Shown here: positions 1-8,879 of the stretch, piece after piece
Layout of the letters: the number at the start of each line of letters is the position of its first letter
Position numbering within the stretch: position 1 is the stretch's first letter
NCBI RefSeq assembly: GCF_001998885.1
Contig: NZ_CP019609.1
Location: 124,001-188,000, forward strand
Reading direction: 5' to 3'
Origin: Vagococcus penaei
GTDB lineage: Bacteria > Bacillota > Bacilli > Lactobacillales > Vagococcaceae
Length of the DNA stretch: 64,000 nt
Made by a program: the position numbers and the translations under genes
Notes under the pieces: model-generated
Seen by the model: only the letters and a program-made list of their open reading frames with translations
Database searches by the model: none
What the model was told of the DNA's origin: nothing

Positions 1-58
1 ATGGCTTCTTTTCCTGATAATAGTAAGTTTGTCTTGATATTTTAAGGACTCGGCACAT
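1..58 (-). CDS. IS3 transposase OrfB, N-terminal fragment (continues off the window)
   Basis: By comparison with the complete copy (10110-10946), the first 19 codons of orfB, starting MCRVLKISR, lie here on the minus strand and the rest is beyond base 1. OrfB carries the DDE integrase domain. It is probably made as an OrfAB fusion by -1 frameshifting near the end of orfA, where an A4 run follows CGG-ACG. Confidence 0.8.
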   Translation of the reverse strand, partial: MCRVLKISRQTYYYQEKKP

Positions 59-93
59 CGCTGATATAGAATATTTATGTTTGTTGGCTTTAA

Positions 94-423
<330 letters not shown>

Positions 424-461
424 ACCTTATTTTTTCTGTCTAGTCAAGTGTAGCCTATCCA

Positions 462-1078
462 TTGTTTAATTTCCGGCTTGGTAATATATCAACTAATTCT
501 CCTGTTTTGCCATCGGCACAGATAAAGCTCATTTTATCTTCGTAGCTAGCGTGAGACCTAAATTCGTCTACCATTAAAACTTCAGGGAAACTACGTGGTT
601 TAAGTTGATGAGGTAGTTGAGATTCAACGGACTTAAGAACTCTTAAAACAGTAGTTAATGAGACTTGGCATAGCTTAGCGATAAGTGTCATAGAGATTTT
701 CTCAGTTAAAAGCTCTAAGATTTTTAAGGTGACAAACTTACTAATATGACAGTTCTTTTCAACAATTGAGCATTGTGCAGTCCAATTATGACAGCAATTT
801 TTACAATAAAATCTTTGTTTCTTGAGCTTTAGAATAGCAGGTAGGTTTTGATAAGAATCAAGGCGAATAGTGACTTCCTTTTTTCCGTTTCTGACAATAA
901 TAATTTTTCCTTCTCCATCAATAACAGATGAGCCACAGTTTTTACAAGCCGAAGGCATAGGAGAATAAGCTCCTTCGATAACCAAAGTATTTTTCCCTTT
1001 AATTTTAGTTTCCTCAGTATTAGTTAAATCTAAATCTGCATCTGTAATTCTCAGCATTTTTTTGATATGATTGTTCAT
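462..1078 (-). pseudogene. ISL3-family transposase, truncated by IS3 insertion
   Basis: The 205 intact codons closely match the N-terminal half of the complete transposase at 57543-58847. They contain the zinc-ribbon pairs CKNCGS and CKNCCHNW (about residues 45-95), a helix-turn-helix (TLIAKLCQVSLTTVLRVLKS) and the first catalytic aspartate in VLMVDEFRSHASYEDK. After the codons for PSRKL the frame runs into the IS3 end and stops within a few codons. The catalytic C-terminal half is therefore missing and no active transposase can be made from this copy. It starts with ATG, whereas the complete copy starts with GTG. Confidence 0.9.
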
Positions 1079-1216
1079 AACATGTCGTACTTTCTACCTA
1101 ACATTTTTGTGTGGTGCTTAAATTTTACTAGATAGACGACATGTTTTTAAATAAAATAAACTAAAAAGGACTGGTGAATCAGATTTTGATTCATCAGTCC
1201 TTTAAATTATAGAGCC
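462..1216 (-). mobile_element. ISL3-family element, 5' portion, truncated by IS3 copy 1
   Basis: The outer end at 1211-1216 reads GGCTCT on the minus strand, followed by the hairpin GGACTG(G/A)TGAATCA...TGATTCATCAGTCC, the same terminus as in the complete ISL3 copy at 57405-58930. The leader and about 205 codons of the transposase follow, then the sequence jumps into IS3 at 461. The remainder, if present, lies left of the window. No duplication can be scored because only one end is visible. Confidence 0.88.
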
Positions 1217-1242
1217 ATTTTTGATACTTTGTCTACAGTCTG

Positions 1243-1280
1243 AAATCGTGTTGATAGAATTTAATCTATCAACACGATTT
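1243..1280. repeat. Perfect 16-bp inverted repeat (hairpin)
   Basis: The arms AAATCGTGTTGATAGA (1243-1258) and TCTATCAACACGATTT (1265-1280) are perfect complements around a 6-nt loop. They are flanked by the imperfect inverted words CAGTCTG and CAGACTA. A second weaker inverted repeat (TTAAAAGGA / TCCTTTTAA) lies at 1350-1387, just before the next IS. Neither has a good T-tract. They may be old terminators or remnants of a mobile-element end. No gene is visible in 1217-1391. Confidence 0.6.
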
Positions 1281-1467
1281 AGTGTACAGACTAAATAATT
1301 AGCAAGTGGTTTTTTTTGAATGTATTAAATAATGAACTACTAACATAACTTAAAAGGATTGCTATACGTTCAAAGTATTCCTTTTAAATATTGAATAGGT
1401 TACACTTAGTTGAACAAAAAAGATAAGGTGTCTATACTTAATAAAAAACAGATTAGGAGCTTATCTC

Positions 1468-1758
1468 ATGACAACTAACAGAAAACCGAGACGGACCTTT
1501 AAAGAATCATTTAAGAAACAAATGGTGGAACTCCATAAATCAGGAAAACCTAGAAAAGATATTTTAAGAGAATATGATCTAACGCCATCAACTTTTGACA
1601 AATGGGTCAAACAGTACAATCAGTCAGGATCATTCAAAGAGAAAGATAATTTGACGCCAGAAGAAAAAGAGTTGCGTGAATTACGTAAACTAAATAAAGA
1701 ATTGATGATGGAGAATGATATTTTAAAGCAAGCAGCGCTGATATTCGGACGAAAGTAG
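1468..1758 (+). CDS. IS3-family transposase OrfA
   Basis: This 96-residue protein has the N-terminal helix-turn-helix (RRTFKESFKKQMVELHKS, then STFDKWVKQ) followed by a leucine-zipper helix (LRKLNKELMMENDILKQAA). It is clearly related to, but not the same as, OrfA of the element that disrupts xerS. The start ATG follows AGGAGC at 6-7 bases. The reading frame ends FGRK-stop. The minus-one frame is open from about 1749 into orfB, so a frameshifted OrfAB fusion near CGAAAG is likely. Confidence 0.9.
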   Translation: MTTNRKPRRTFKESFKKQMVELHKSGKPRKDILREYDLTPSTFDKWVKQYNQSGSFKEKDNLTPEEKELRELRKLNKELMMENDILKQAALIFGRK

Positions 1759-1799
1759 AAGTTGTTAGAAAAAATAAAAAGAAGTACAGTGTATCAGCG

Positions 1800-2597
1800 A
1801 TGTGTCGAAAATTAGAAATTTCTCGTGGGGCTTATTACTATGAAGTTAAAAGAAAAAAATCAGAAGCTATTGTTGAAAAAGCAGTCATTGAGTCCTTCAC
1901 AAATAGCCGTAACTCCTACGGAGCAAGAAGAATTAAAGATGATTTAAACGATCAAGAATTAATTGTTTCAAGAAGAAGGATACGACGAATCATGAATAAG
2001 TTCAATTTCATTTCAAGCTACACAACACTGAAATTTAAGCCACAGGCAACGAGTAAAAATGAACAGAAAATCGCTAATGTTTTATCACGTCAATTTGATA
2101 GAATGCAACCTATGGAAGCTTTAGTGACAGATTTAACCTATGTTAAAGTAGGTCAAAAGTGGCATTATGTCTGCTTTATTCTTGATTTATTCAATCGAGA
2201 AATAGTTGGCTATTCTAGTGGTCCTAACAAATCTGTGGACCTTGTGTTACAGGCAATCGGAACGATTGAACAGCCATTAGATGATGTTGAAATTTTTCAT
2301 ACAGACCGAGGAAAAGAATTTGATAATCAAAGTATTGATGAATTATTAGCTGCGTTTCAGATACAGCGTTCTTTATCACGCCCTGGTTGTCCCTATGATA
2401 ACGCCGTGGCAGAAGCAACTTATCGAGCATTTAAGATTGAGTTTATTTATCAACAATCTTTTGAATCATTGTTCGAACTGCAATATGAGTTAATGGATTA
2501 TGTCAATTGGTGGAACAAGTTTAGAAAACATGGCAAGCTTGGGTATCAATCTCCGATTAATTACCGTTTAGATTGGGAGTTGAAACAGGCTATTTAG
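1800..2597 (+). CDS. IS3-family transposase OrfB (DDE integrase)
   Basis: This 265-residue protein has an N-terminal HTH_21-like segment (MCRKLEISRGAYYYE) and an rve integrase core. The acidic triad is visible as D in VTDLTYVKVGQKWHYVC, D in FHTDRGKEFDNQ, and E about 35 residues later in NAVAEATYRAFKIEF. The C-terminus is the usual YVNWWNKFRKHGKLGYQSP motif. The listed ATG is probably not the native start, since the frame stays open upstream into the end of orfA with coding-like sequence (KKYSVSAMCRKL). Length and motifs look intact, so this copy may be active. Confidence 0.9.
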   Translation: MCRKLEISRGAYYYEVKRKKSEAIVEKAVIESFTNSRNSYGARRIKDDLNDQELIVSRRRIRRIMNKFNFISSYTTLKFKPQATSKNEQKIANVLSRQFDRMQPMEALVTDLTYVKVGQKWHYVCFILDLFNREIVGYSSGPNKSVDLVLQAIGTIEQPLDDVEIFHTDRGKEFDNQSIDELLAAFQIQRSLSRPGCPYDNAVAEATYRAFKIEFIYQQSFESLFELQYELMDYVNWWNKFRKHGKLGYQSPINYRLDWELKQAI

Positions 2598-2800
2598 CGG
2601 GACATAATATAACTATCAAAAGAAAATAAAGACCTTATAATTTTTGTACAGAAAAGTGTTGCCAATTCACTCAACAAATCCAACTCCTCGTGTTTTATGT
2701 TACCCTTAAGATTATCATAAAACAGAATGAATAAATATAGTTCCATGACATTATTTTTGCTGGTAGAGTAGTTTAACCATTTATTGTACGAAAATTATTT

Positions 2801-2845
2801 ATTATGACAATTCTATAAAAAAGCTAATTATAGAATTGTCATAAT
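2801..2845. repeat. Perfect 18-bp inverted repeat, 9-nt loop
   Basis: The arms ATTATGACAATTCTATAA (2801-2818) and TTATAGAATTGTCATAAT (2828-2845) match perfectly. There is no T-tract immediately after the second arm on either strand, so a terminator role is uncertain. Confidence 0.75.
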
Positions 2846-2928
2846 AGATAAAATATTATAATAAGTAAGAAAGTCTTAAAAATAGTAAAGTTTAAGTAAA
2901 TAATTTTAATGTCTTATTTTAATAAATT

Positions 2929-2979
2929 TGCTAAACTATGTTTTATTATATACTAGATATAACAAAACATAGTTTAGCA
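2929..2979. repeat. 23-bp inverted repeat with one mismatch, 5-nt loop
   Basis: Arm 1 (2929-2951) begins TGCTAAACTATGTTTT. Arm 2 (2957-2979) ends AAAACATAGTTTAGCA. A single A/G difference in the middle corresponds to a wobble or mismatch. This is the longest hairpin in the desert. Confidence 0.75.
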
Positions 2980-3043
2980 TGCGTTAAGAGAGTCAATAAT
3001 CAGATTAACTCGATTTTATATAAATATAAAAATTTTAGTACAG

Positions 3044-3074
3044 CTAATATTAACTAAATAAATAGTAATATTAG
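3044..3074. repeat. Short perfect inverted repeat (9 bp)
   Basis: CTAATATTA at 3044-3052 is complemented by TAATATTAG at 3066-3074, with a 13-nt spacer. In AT-rich sequence such a repeat can occur by chance. It is listed because it lies in a run of stronger hairpins. Confidence 0.4.
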
Positions 3075-3604
3075 TAGCAGGGTAGTTCATATTTAATTTA
3101 ATTTTCCTTTGGTTTACATAATATATATTATAGAAAGTTAAATAAAAGAGTACCTTAGACAAAGTTAGCTCACGTAAATTATGATTTACAGCACAAATAT
3201 AAGACTCGTTAAATTTTTTTCATTCTGTCAATTTATTTGAGTTAGTTTTTTAATTAAGGATTTAACAATAATTTTATTATAAACTAGTGTTAAAAAGTTT
3301 TTGAATGATCAGCTTAAAAAAATGTTCTAATTTAGGTATAATTACTTCAATAACAAATAAATTTAAGACATAATAATTATGATTTTAGCCAATATACATA
3401 GATTTAAGTGACTTAAAACGTCAATTTGAAAAAAATACTTAATCAAATATCTATAAATCAAATCTAGCTAAAATTCTTATAATCAATAATCAATTAAACC
3501 TTAATTCTGATTATTTAGTGTAGTAATTGACTAATGTTAAGTGCTTACTAATGTTTGAATATTCCTATCTTAAAGGTACAGCAACAGTAAAAAATAATTT
3601 ATCT

Positions 3605-3638
3605 ACCTTTCCTGAAAGTATTATCTTTCAGGAAAGGT
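3605..3638. repeat. Perfect 14-bp hairpin, terminator-like
   Basis: ACCTTTCCTGAAAG (3605-3618) and CTTTCAGGAAAGGT (3625-3638) flank a TATTAT loop. The GC content is well above the surroundings. Neither strand carries a clean T-run, but the structure is compact like an old intrinsic terminator. Confidence 0.65.
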
Positions 3639-3897
3639 GAACTTTTATATAATTTAACACATTAATATTCGTTTTTTAGATTAATTTATATTTTTAATTC
3701 CCTTGTTACGACTAAAATTATCCTTTCCTAGTCAAAATTTAATTGATAAGGTTTTTATGTCTTGGTATCATCTAAAAAAATCAATCTCCTCTATCTTATT
3801 CCATAGATAAAGGTCACTAACTTCGGAGTCTCCCTTTTTTTAAATACCTACTGCTCCTAAATAACCGTCATTTTATGTGTCTAACCCCTTCCAAAAT

Positions 3898-3939
3898 CTA
3901 TATGTAAGATTAAGTATTACTATTTAATCTTACATATAG
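3898..3939. repeat. Perfect 16-bp inverted repeat, 10-nt loop
   Basis: CTATATGTAAGATTAA (3898-3913) pairs with TTAATCTTACATATAG (3924-3939). It lies near the 3' side of the decayed IS6-type transposase on the minus strand and may have been the terminator of a lost gene. Confidence 0.65.
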
Positions 3940-4059
3940 AAAGAAATCTTATTGTTTAGAACATCTTCGAGTATTTAATTTGAATACTACTTCAATTAGA
4001 CATTGTTTGTACTTAATAATTCTAATTATTTTTCTATGATAAGAACTAAATCATTTTTT

Positions 4060-4448
4060 TCTAAAAAATATTCACCACTGGCTTTACTCGATTTCAACTT
4101 ACCCGATATAATACCTTAATGTTATTCAAATATTTACTCGTCCGATGTTCTGTTTTGGTAAATAAATCTTCTGATTTAAGTCAATTAAAGGTAAAGTTTA
4201 ATAATTTAACGTTGTCCGTTACAATGGTTCACAGTTCTCCAAACTATTTAGTTAACCGTTTAAAGAAAGAGTAAGCAGATTGACTATCACAATTTTCTAG
4301 TCACCAAGAATTTCTATCAGAAAGATTCTTTTTTCTACACGTAATAAATAATTTGATAGCACTCAAATGTCTAACAGTAAATAGTTGTGTGACAAATATT
4401 AATGTCACGATCAGCAGAGATAGATTTTAAAAATTTTGCAACAGAATC
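4060..4448 (-). pseudogene. Decayed IS6/IS1216-type transposase with one terminal repeat
   Basis: At 4424-4448 the minus strand reads GATTCTGTTGCAAAATTT, close to the IS6-family terminal repeat GGTTCTGTTGCAAAGTTT. Downstream, a conceptual minus-strand translation gives SAYSFFKRLTK, then TIVTDN, then TKTEHRTSKYLNN. These segments follow the order and spacing of the IS1216/IS26 transposase core (AAYAFLKRL, VVTDKA, TEHRTIKYLNN). Several stop codons and the loss of the N-terminal and C-terminal parts make it non-functional. The opposite terminal repeat was not found. The 3' boundary is approximate. Confidence 0.7.
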
Positions 4449-4502
4449 TGATTTTTATATATTATGAACCTACTCAATTTATTAATTATTAGTTCAAAAA
4501 AT

Positions 4503-5012
4503 TTATTTTTCCAATACCAACTCTGAAAACTGACCATATCGATTGGTTTCTACAAGATTCCATTGTTTAACTCCCTCTCCTTGCGTAAACAACGGAATCC
4601 CCTCACCTAGCAGTACAGGTGCAATTTGAACGTACATTTTATCTACTAAGCCAGCATCTAAAAGAGGGCCTAAAATAGTATTTCCACCAACAATCCAAAT
4701 ATTTTTTTCAATAGATAAGCTTTTAACAAATGTAACTATATCACCTGAAACGACATGAAACATTTTGGACTCTATATCATCTCTATGAGAAAAAACAAAA
4801 TTTTCAGTATGGTCATAAATGGAATCAAGTTCAGCTAAATGCTCTATTTCAGAAAATGTTTTGCGTCCCATAATAACAATATCGATATCTTTATAAAAAT
4901 CATTGTAACTGGTTTCTGTTTCAGAACCAATGCTGTGTAACCATCCTAAACCATGATTTTTGTCAGCTAAGTAACCATCTAACGATATACAGCCGTAAAA
5001 AATAACGCTCAT
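4503..5012 (-). CDS. Dihydrofolate reductase family (RibD C-terminal-like) protein
   Basis: This 169-residue protein of the YyaP/YwjB-like group shares the fold of DHFR and the RibD reductase domain. Visible features are SLDGYLAD near the N-terminus, VIMGRKTF (nucleotide-binding turn, about residues 45-53), IWIVGGNTILGPLL and the closing VQIAPVLLGEGIPLF. These fit an NADPH-dependent reductase of unknown substrate. I start at the ATG before SVIFYGC because GGGAGAGAT precedes it at the right spacing; an upstream ATG adds 11 unlikely residues. The gene stands alone between the IS graveyard and a convergence-type hairpin at 5109. Confidence 0.85.
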   Translation of the reverse strand: MSVIFYGCISLDGYLADKNHGLGWLHSIGSETETSYNDFYKDIDIVIMGRKTFSEIEHLAELDSIYDHTENFVFSHRDDIESKMFHVVSGDIVTFVKSLSIEKNIWIVGGNTILGPLLDAGLVDKMYVQIAPVLLGEGIPLFTQGEGVKQWNLVETNRYGQFSELVLEK

Positions 5013-5108
5013 ATTATCTCTCCCATGTTTCATCATCTTTATCACTTTAGTATATCATAATATGTCGTTCTTTGAATTCCTATCTACCCACTGAAAGTTA
5101 GTCAAAAT

Positions 5109-5145
5109 AAAAAAGAAGAAGCCGATTTACGAGTTCTTCTTTTTT
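5109..5145. terminator. Bidirectional-looking hairpin between reductase and VOC genes
   Basis: The A6GAAGAA arm at 5109-5120 pairs with TTCTTCTTTTTT at 5134-5145. On the minus strand it follows the VOC gene stop by only a few bases and ends in a T-run. Confidence 0.6.
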
Positions 5146-5151
5146 ATAAGA

Positions 5152-5529
5152 TTAGTCATTTTCAGCAAAAATACTCAATAAATTACCGTCAGGGTCTTCA
5201 ATAATAGCATATCGTTGTCCCCAGAATGCATTCCATGGTGTTTTAAAAATAGTATATCCAGCTGATGACATTTTTGCAGCAATATCATCTACCTCATCAG
5301 GTGTGTCACATAAGAAAGCTAATTCAATTTTTTCTCCCTTATTGTCAGGTTCAAAACCATAAAGACTAGTAATCATCTCACGCGTATTTAAAGAAATTCT
5401 AACCCCTTGATTAGTCAGTTCCACATATGCCTGAGATTGATCACCAATCGGAGTAAATCCTAGTAATTCATAGAACTGAATGGCTTTTTCCATGTCTTTA
5501 ACAATAATACCTACCATATCTAGTTTCAT
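5152..5529 (-). CDS. VOC (glyoxalase/bleomycin-resistance fold) family protein
   Basis: This 125-residue single-domain VOC protein shows the repeated beta-alpha-beta-beta-beta pattern: VGIIVKDMEKAIQFYELLGF at the N-terminus and a second half closing YAIIEDPDGNLLSIFA, where the final E is the usual metal ligand position. The substrate cannot be deduced; members include glyoxalases, dioxygenases and antibiotic-binding proteins. The ATG before KLDMVG is preceded by GGAGAAAGAAA and is preferred over an upstream in-frame ATG. Confidence 0.88.
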   Translation of the reverse strand: MKLDMVGIIVKDMEKAIQFYELLGFTPIGDQSQAYVELTNQGVRISLNTREMITSLYGFEPDNKGEKIELAFLCDTPDEVDDIAAKMSSAGYTIFKTPWNAFWGQRYAIIEDPDGNLLSIFAEND

Positions 5530-5885
5530 TTTCTTTCTCCTTCTCATTTTTGATTAATTAATGTGCTAAAGATTATGTTACAAATACTATTACTAATAAT
5601 GACTATTTTTTTCTTCAGCTCGTACTCATCAAAATTATTTGTATTCCCGCAATAATTAGTCTTGTATCATTGAATAGCTAACGAAAATAGCCCTCCAAAC
5701 GACACACAACACTACCATTCTTCTGTGTTAATCTTATTTCTATTCTTAATTATATCAAATGTCATTCGTAATAACGATAATCTATACCTATTAATCTTAT
5801 AAATAGATTATTAAGCTATTCACTGTATTCTCTTTCTTAAGTCATCTATAATGAAACAGAAGCTAATTTGAGAGAAGGTTATTTT
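5530..5885. other. Intergenic region between divergent VOC and methyltransferase genes
   Basis: No credible gene was seen. A TATAAT box at 5847-5852 lies about 25 bases before the methyltransferase ribosome site with only a weak -35. On the opposite strand a TATAAT-like word near 5749-5755 could serve the VOC gene. The rest is plain AT-rich sequence. Confidence 0.5.
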
Positions 5886-6653
5886 ATGTATAAAAATTAT
5901 GGTCCCTTAGCGGCACAAGTTTACGAACTAACAAAACCTGTTGGCAACATGTTAAACGGTGATATCGATTATTACTGTGAACGATTACAAGGAATTAAGG
6001 GGAAAATCTTAGAAGCAGGTGTTGGGACTGGAAGAATGCTTATTCCACTTTTACAAGAAGGCTATCAAATTGAAGGGATCGATCAATCACATGATATGTT
6101 AACAATCTGTCAAAATAATTTAGCTAAGTACCAATTGCAAACTGCTATTTATCAAGGTGATTTAGCTACTTTTGAACTTCTAACACGTTATGATGCGATT
6201 ATTATGCCCACTGCTACCTTTTGTTTGATTGAAACGGAAGAATTAGCTAGTCAAGCATTGATTAACTGTTATCAACATTTATCCCCAGGAGGACGATTGA
6301 TTATTGATTTAGACCTTCCATTCTATCCTGAAGCTGGTGAAACGGAGACATCAACCTATAGACTCTCATCGCATAAAGGTATCACGTTAGAACGTAAAGT
6401 CATTGAGATTGATTGGCTAGCACAACATGTATTAACCCATGTTAGATATGAGGAATGGCAAGATGGTGTTCTAATATCGACTGAGCTTCAACGACTGTTG
6501 TTGCGTTGGTATGGTCTAACTGAATTACGCTTAATTCTTGAAAAAGTCGGTTTCGAATCAATTACAATTAGTGCTGATTACGACTACCTTGTACCGCCAG
6601 TAGATAGTAACCAAACAATAACATTTGAGGCAACTAAAAAAGGGATCGATTAA
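5886..6653 (+). CDS. Class I SAM-dependent methyltransferase
   Basis: This 255-residue protein has a Rossmann methyltransferase core. Motif I is ILEAGVGTGRMLIPLL (about residues 41-56), followed by the acidic motif IEGIDQSHDM and motif IV-like YDAIIMPTATFCLI, then LSPGGRLIIDLDLP. The substrate is unknown; small-molecule methylation is the usual guess for this group. The ATG before YKNYGPLAAQVYEL follows GAGAAGG and is preferred to the upstream TTG. It is transcribed away from the VOC gene from a TATAAT at 5847. The gene ends in a region able to form a weak terminator hairpin (6641-6670). Confidence 0.88.
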   Translation: MYKNYGPLAAQVYELTKPVGNMLNGDIDYYCERLQGIKGKILEAGVGTGRMLIPLLQEGYQIEGIDQSHDMLTICQNNLAKYQLQTAIYQGDLATFELLTRYDAIIMPTATFCLIETEELASQALINCYQHLSPGGRLIIDLDLPFYPEAGETETSTYRLSSHKGITLERKVIEIDWLAQHVLTHVRYEEWQDGVLISTELQRLLLRWYGLTELRLILEKVGFESITISADYDYLVPPVDSNQTITFEATKKGID

Positions 6654-6816
6654 ATTCGGTCTTTTTTTAATGTTCGGTTATTTAAAATAAAATATTTTAA
6701 AAATAGCTTTATCGATTCTATTTATTGTGATAATATACCATTGTTGTTTGTTTTAAGTGTTCTAACACATTAAAAACGCCTAAAAACGAACTAAGTTAAT
6801 CAAAAGGAGAGCTAAA

Positions 6817-8061
6817 ATGGTTTATTTGACTCATTTAAAGAAATTTACGCAAGATTTATTTGATCATCCGGAATTAGGATTCAAAGAATTTAGAACATCT
6901 AAAAAAGTAATTGATGAGCTTAAGGTACTGAATCCAACATGCCAAATTGAAAGGTTCTCAGAAACAGGGATTAAAACATGTTTGAATCCTGGAAAAGAGT
7001 TAAACATAGCATTTATCGCTGAACTTGATTCTGTCTATGCACCTAGTCATTTTAATTCAGATAAAGAAACAGGTGCGGCTCAAAACTGTGGACATTATAC
7101 GCAAGTAGCCATTGCAATGGCACTGTATCAAAAACTTATCATGAATGAGGACTACAAAAAGTGGGACTACACTCTTCATTTTATTTTTGTTCCAGCCGAG
7201 GAATATCTAGATTTAGATTATCGACAACAGTTAGTCGATGAAGGAAAAATTGTCCATTTTGGTGGAAAACCAGAAGCTATGCGGTTAGGTATTTTTGACA
7301 ATATTGATGCAGCCTACTGTGTCCACTCGATTGGAGAAAAATTTTCTGAACCGACGATTGAATTAAATTGTAATCTTGCTGGCTTTCTCTATAAATACTA
7401 TACATTTAAGGGTAAAGCAACACATGCGGGATTTGATCCTTTTAATGGTGTCAATGCTTATAGCATGTCTACTTTATTTAATACTGGTATTGGCTTAAGC
7501 CGGCAGCAATTTAATGACACCCAATCGATTCGTATTAATCCAATTATTATGAAAAGTGATATGTCAACTAATGTCATTCCTAATGAAGTGACAATTGGTA
7601 CGGATCTAAGGTGTCAATCGATTGACTATATGACACATGTTGCAGAAAAATTAGATAAAATAGCTCAAGGAAGTGCATATGCGTTAGAGGGTCAAGTCGA
7701 TATTACTACACAGATGGGTTACTTGCCATTTGTACAAAATGACTTACTGAATGATCTAGCAAGAACTGTCTATGAACAAACACCAGCTATTACTCGATTA
7801 ATTGATGATCGCGGTAGTATTGCTGCGGCTGGTGATATTGGTGACTTAGCATTTATGATACCCTGTGCACAAATCAGTTATGGTGGTTTTGCTGGCACGA
7901 TTCATGGAGATGATTTCCAATTAGTTGATGAGGATTTTGTTTTAGATACTTTCCCAAATTACTTACTCAATTTGTTTAATCATCTAAATGGAAACCTATC
8001 CAAAGAAATGTTGTATAAAAAAACTTATCATGAATATAAAGCGTTAATTGAGTCAATATAA
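6817..8061 (+). CDS. M20-family amidohydrolase/peptidase
   Basis: This 414-residue M20D-type zinc amidohydrolase contains HPELGFKEFRTSK near the N-terminus, the metal-binding NCGHYTQVA (Cys91, His93), the catalytic VPAEE pair (Glu128-Glu129), VHSIGEKF and a late His in GTIHGDDF. The usual CGHDxH has become CGHYTQ, but the known ligands of the aminoacylase-like family remain. It would hydrolyse an amide bond in an N-acyl amino acid or small peptide in the cytoplasm. It follows a GGAG ribosome site and is tightly followed by two membrane-protein genes, suggesting an uptake-and-hydrolysis operon. Confidence 0.88.
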   Translation: MVYLTHLKKFTQDLFDHPELGFKEFRTSKKVIDELKVLNPTCQIERFSETGIKTCLNPGKELNIAFIAELDSVYAPSHFNSDKETGAAQNCGHYTQVAIAMALYQKLIMNEDYKKWDYTLHFIFVPAEEYLDLDYRQQLVDEGKIVHFGGKPEAMRLGIFDNIDAAYCVHSIGEKFSEPTIELNCNLAGFLYKYYTFKGKATHAGFDPFNGVNAYSMSTLFNTGIGLSRQQFNDTQSIRINPIIMKSDMSTNVIPNEVTIGTDLRCQSIDYMTHVAEKLDKIAQGSAYALEGQVDITTQMGYLPFVQNDLLNDLARTVYEQTPAITRLIDDRGSIAAAGDIGDLAFMIPCAQISYGGFAGTIHGDDFQLVDEDFVLDTFPNYLLNLFNHLNGNLSKEMLYKKTYHEYKALIESI

Positions 8062-8078
8062 AATTAGAGGAGAAAATA

Positions 8079-8879
8079 ATGAAAAAAAATTGGTTGATTA
8101 TGGTTGGTTATGTTTTAGTTATTATCGTTATTGCAGAATTAATTGGTATTCGCTTTTTCCAAGTAGGCAAAACAACGATTGGTATTTTGCCCCTAGTATT
8201 TGCTGTGGTGATAACCATGATTTTGGGCATCCCCGCTATCCGAAAAGGTTTATTGAAAAAAATCTATACAAAAGAAACGATTGAATTTGCTGGTAAAAAT
8301 TTATTATTTATTATGTTACCTTTAATGGCACGTTATGGTGCAGATGTTGCACCTGAAATTCGTAATATTTTAAAAGTTGGTTGGGTCTTTCTTTTCCAAG
8401 AAATTGGTAATGTTGGAACAGTATTATTCGGACTACCAGTCGCTATTTTACTTGGGTTAAAACGAGAAGCGATTGGTGCTACGTTAGGTTTAGGACGTGA
8501 AGGTGAACTAGCGTATATTTCAGAAAAATATACGCTAAATTCACCAGAAGGTCGTGGCGTACTGACTCTCTATTTAATCGGAACAATTTTCGGTTCAATT
8601 TTCTTTAGTTTTTTTGCACCAATTTTATTATCATTTGGTTTTGATTATCGTGCATTAGCTATGAGTTCAGGTGTTGGTTCTGCGAGTATGATGACCGCTG
8701 CGTCTTCTTCACTAGTGGCTATAATGCCAGACAAAGAAACAACAATTTTATCTTACGCTGCAGCTAGTCAGTTGTTAACGAGTTTCTTAGGAACATATAC
8801 AATGGTCTTTGTTGCTGTGCCATTACAAAGAAAAATGTATGCACTACTTACTAAAACACGTCAAAAGGAGGTCATCTAA
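8079..8879 (+). CDS. DUF3100-like integral membrane protein
   Basis: This 266-residue, strongly hydrophobic protein has about seven membrane segments starting at residue 5. Recognisable pieces are a charged loop KREAIGATLGLGREGELAYI and a small-residue helix SSGVGSASMMTAASSSL. I associate this pattern with DUF3100 proteins, which from memory often sit beside M20 amidohydrolases; the family name needs a profile search. It begins 17 bases after the amidohydrolase stop with GAGGAGA before the ATG, and its stop overlaps the next start (TAATG). A transport or channel role for the amidohydrolase substrate is inferred. Confidence 0.7.
   Translation: MKKNWLIMVGYVLVIIVIAELIGIRFFQVGKTTIGILPLVFAVVITMILGIPAIRKGLLKKIYTKETIEFAGKNLLFIMLPLMARYGADVAPEIRNILKVGWVFLFQEIGNVGTVLFGLPVAILLGLKREAIGATLGLGREGELAYISEKYTLNSPEGRGVLTLYLIGTIFGSIFFSFFAPILLSFGFDYRALAMSSGVGSASMMTAASSSLVAIMPDKETTILSYAAASQLLTSFLGTYTMVFVAVPLQRKMYALLTKTRQKEVI

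Larger units (their letters stand above)
1392..2669 (+). mobile_element. IS3-family insertion sequence, second type
   Basis: This 1278-bp element has ends TGAATAGGTTACACTTAG at 1392 and the complementary AGTGTTGCCAATTCA ending at 2669, related to the termini of the other IS3 type in this window. It carries orfA and orfB in the standard order. The flanks (TAT before, CTC after) do not form a direct duplication. One flank has therefore probably been changed by later recombination or deletion. Confidence 0.85.
2670..4502. other. 1.8-kb AT-rich gene desert with hairpins and decayed genes
   Basis: No open frame of useful length exists on either strand. The stretch holds at least five near-perfect inverted repeats (listed separately) and a decayed IS6-type transposase with one terminal repeat. 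On the minus strand around 3775-3885, fragments such as DGYLGAVGI and GDSEVSDLYLWNKIEEI look like the residue of another lost gene of unknown identity. The flanks are an IS element and the 3' end of a reductase-like gene. I read it as a graveyard of inactivated genes, not a functional intergenic region, but the hairpins are strikingly intact. Confidence 0.6.

Noticed and set aside
8048-8284. 78-codon frame overlapping the start of the DUF3100-like gene
   Set aside because: It is out of frame with a well supported membrane protein and has no conserved character.
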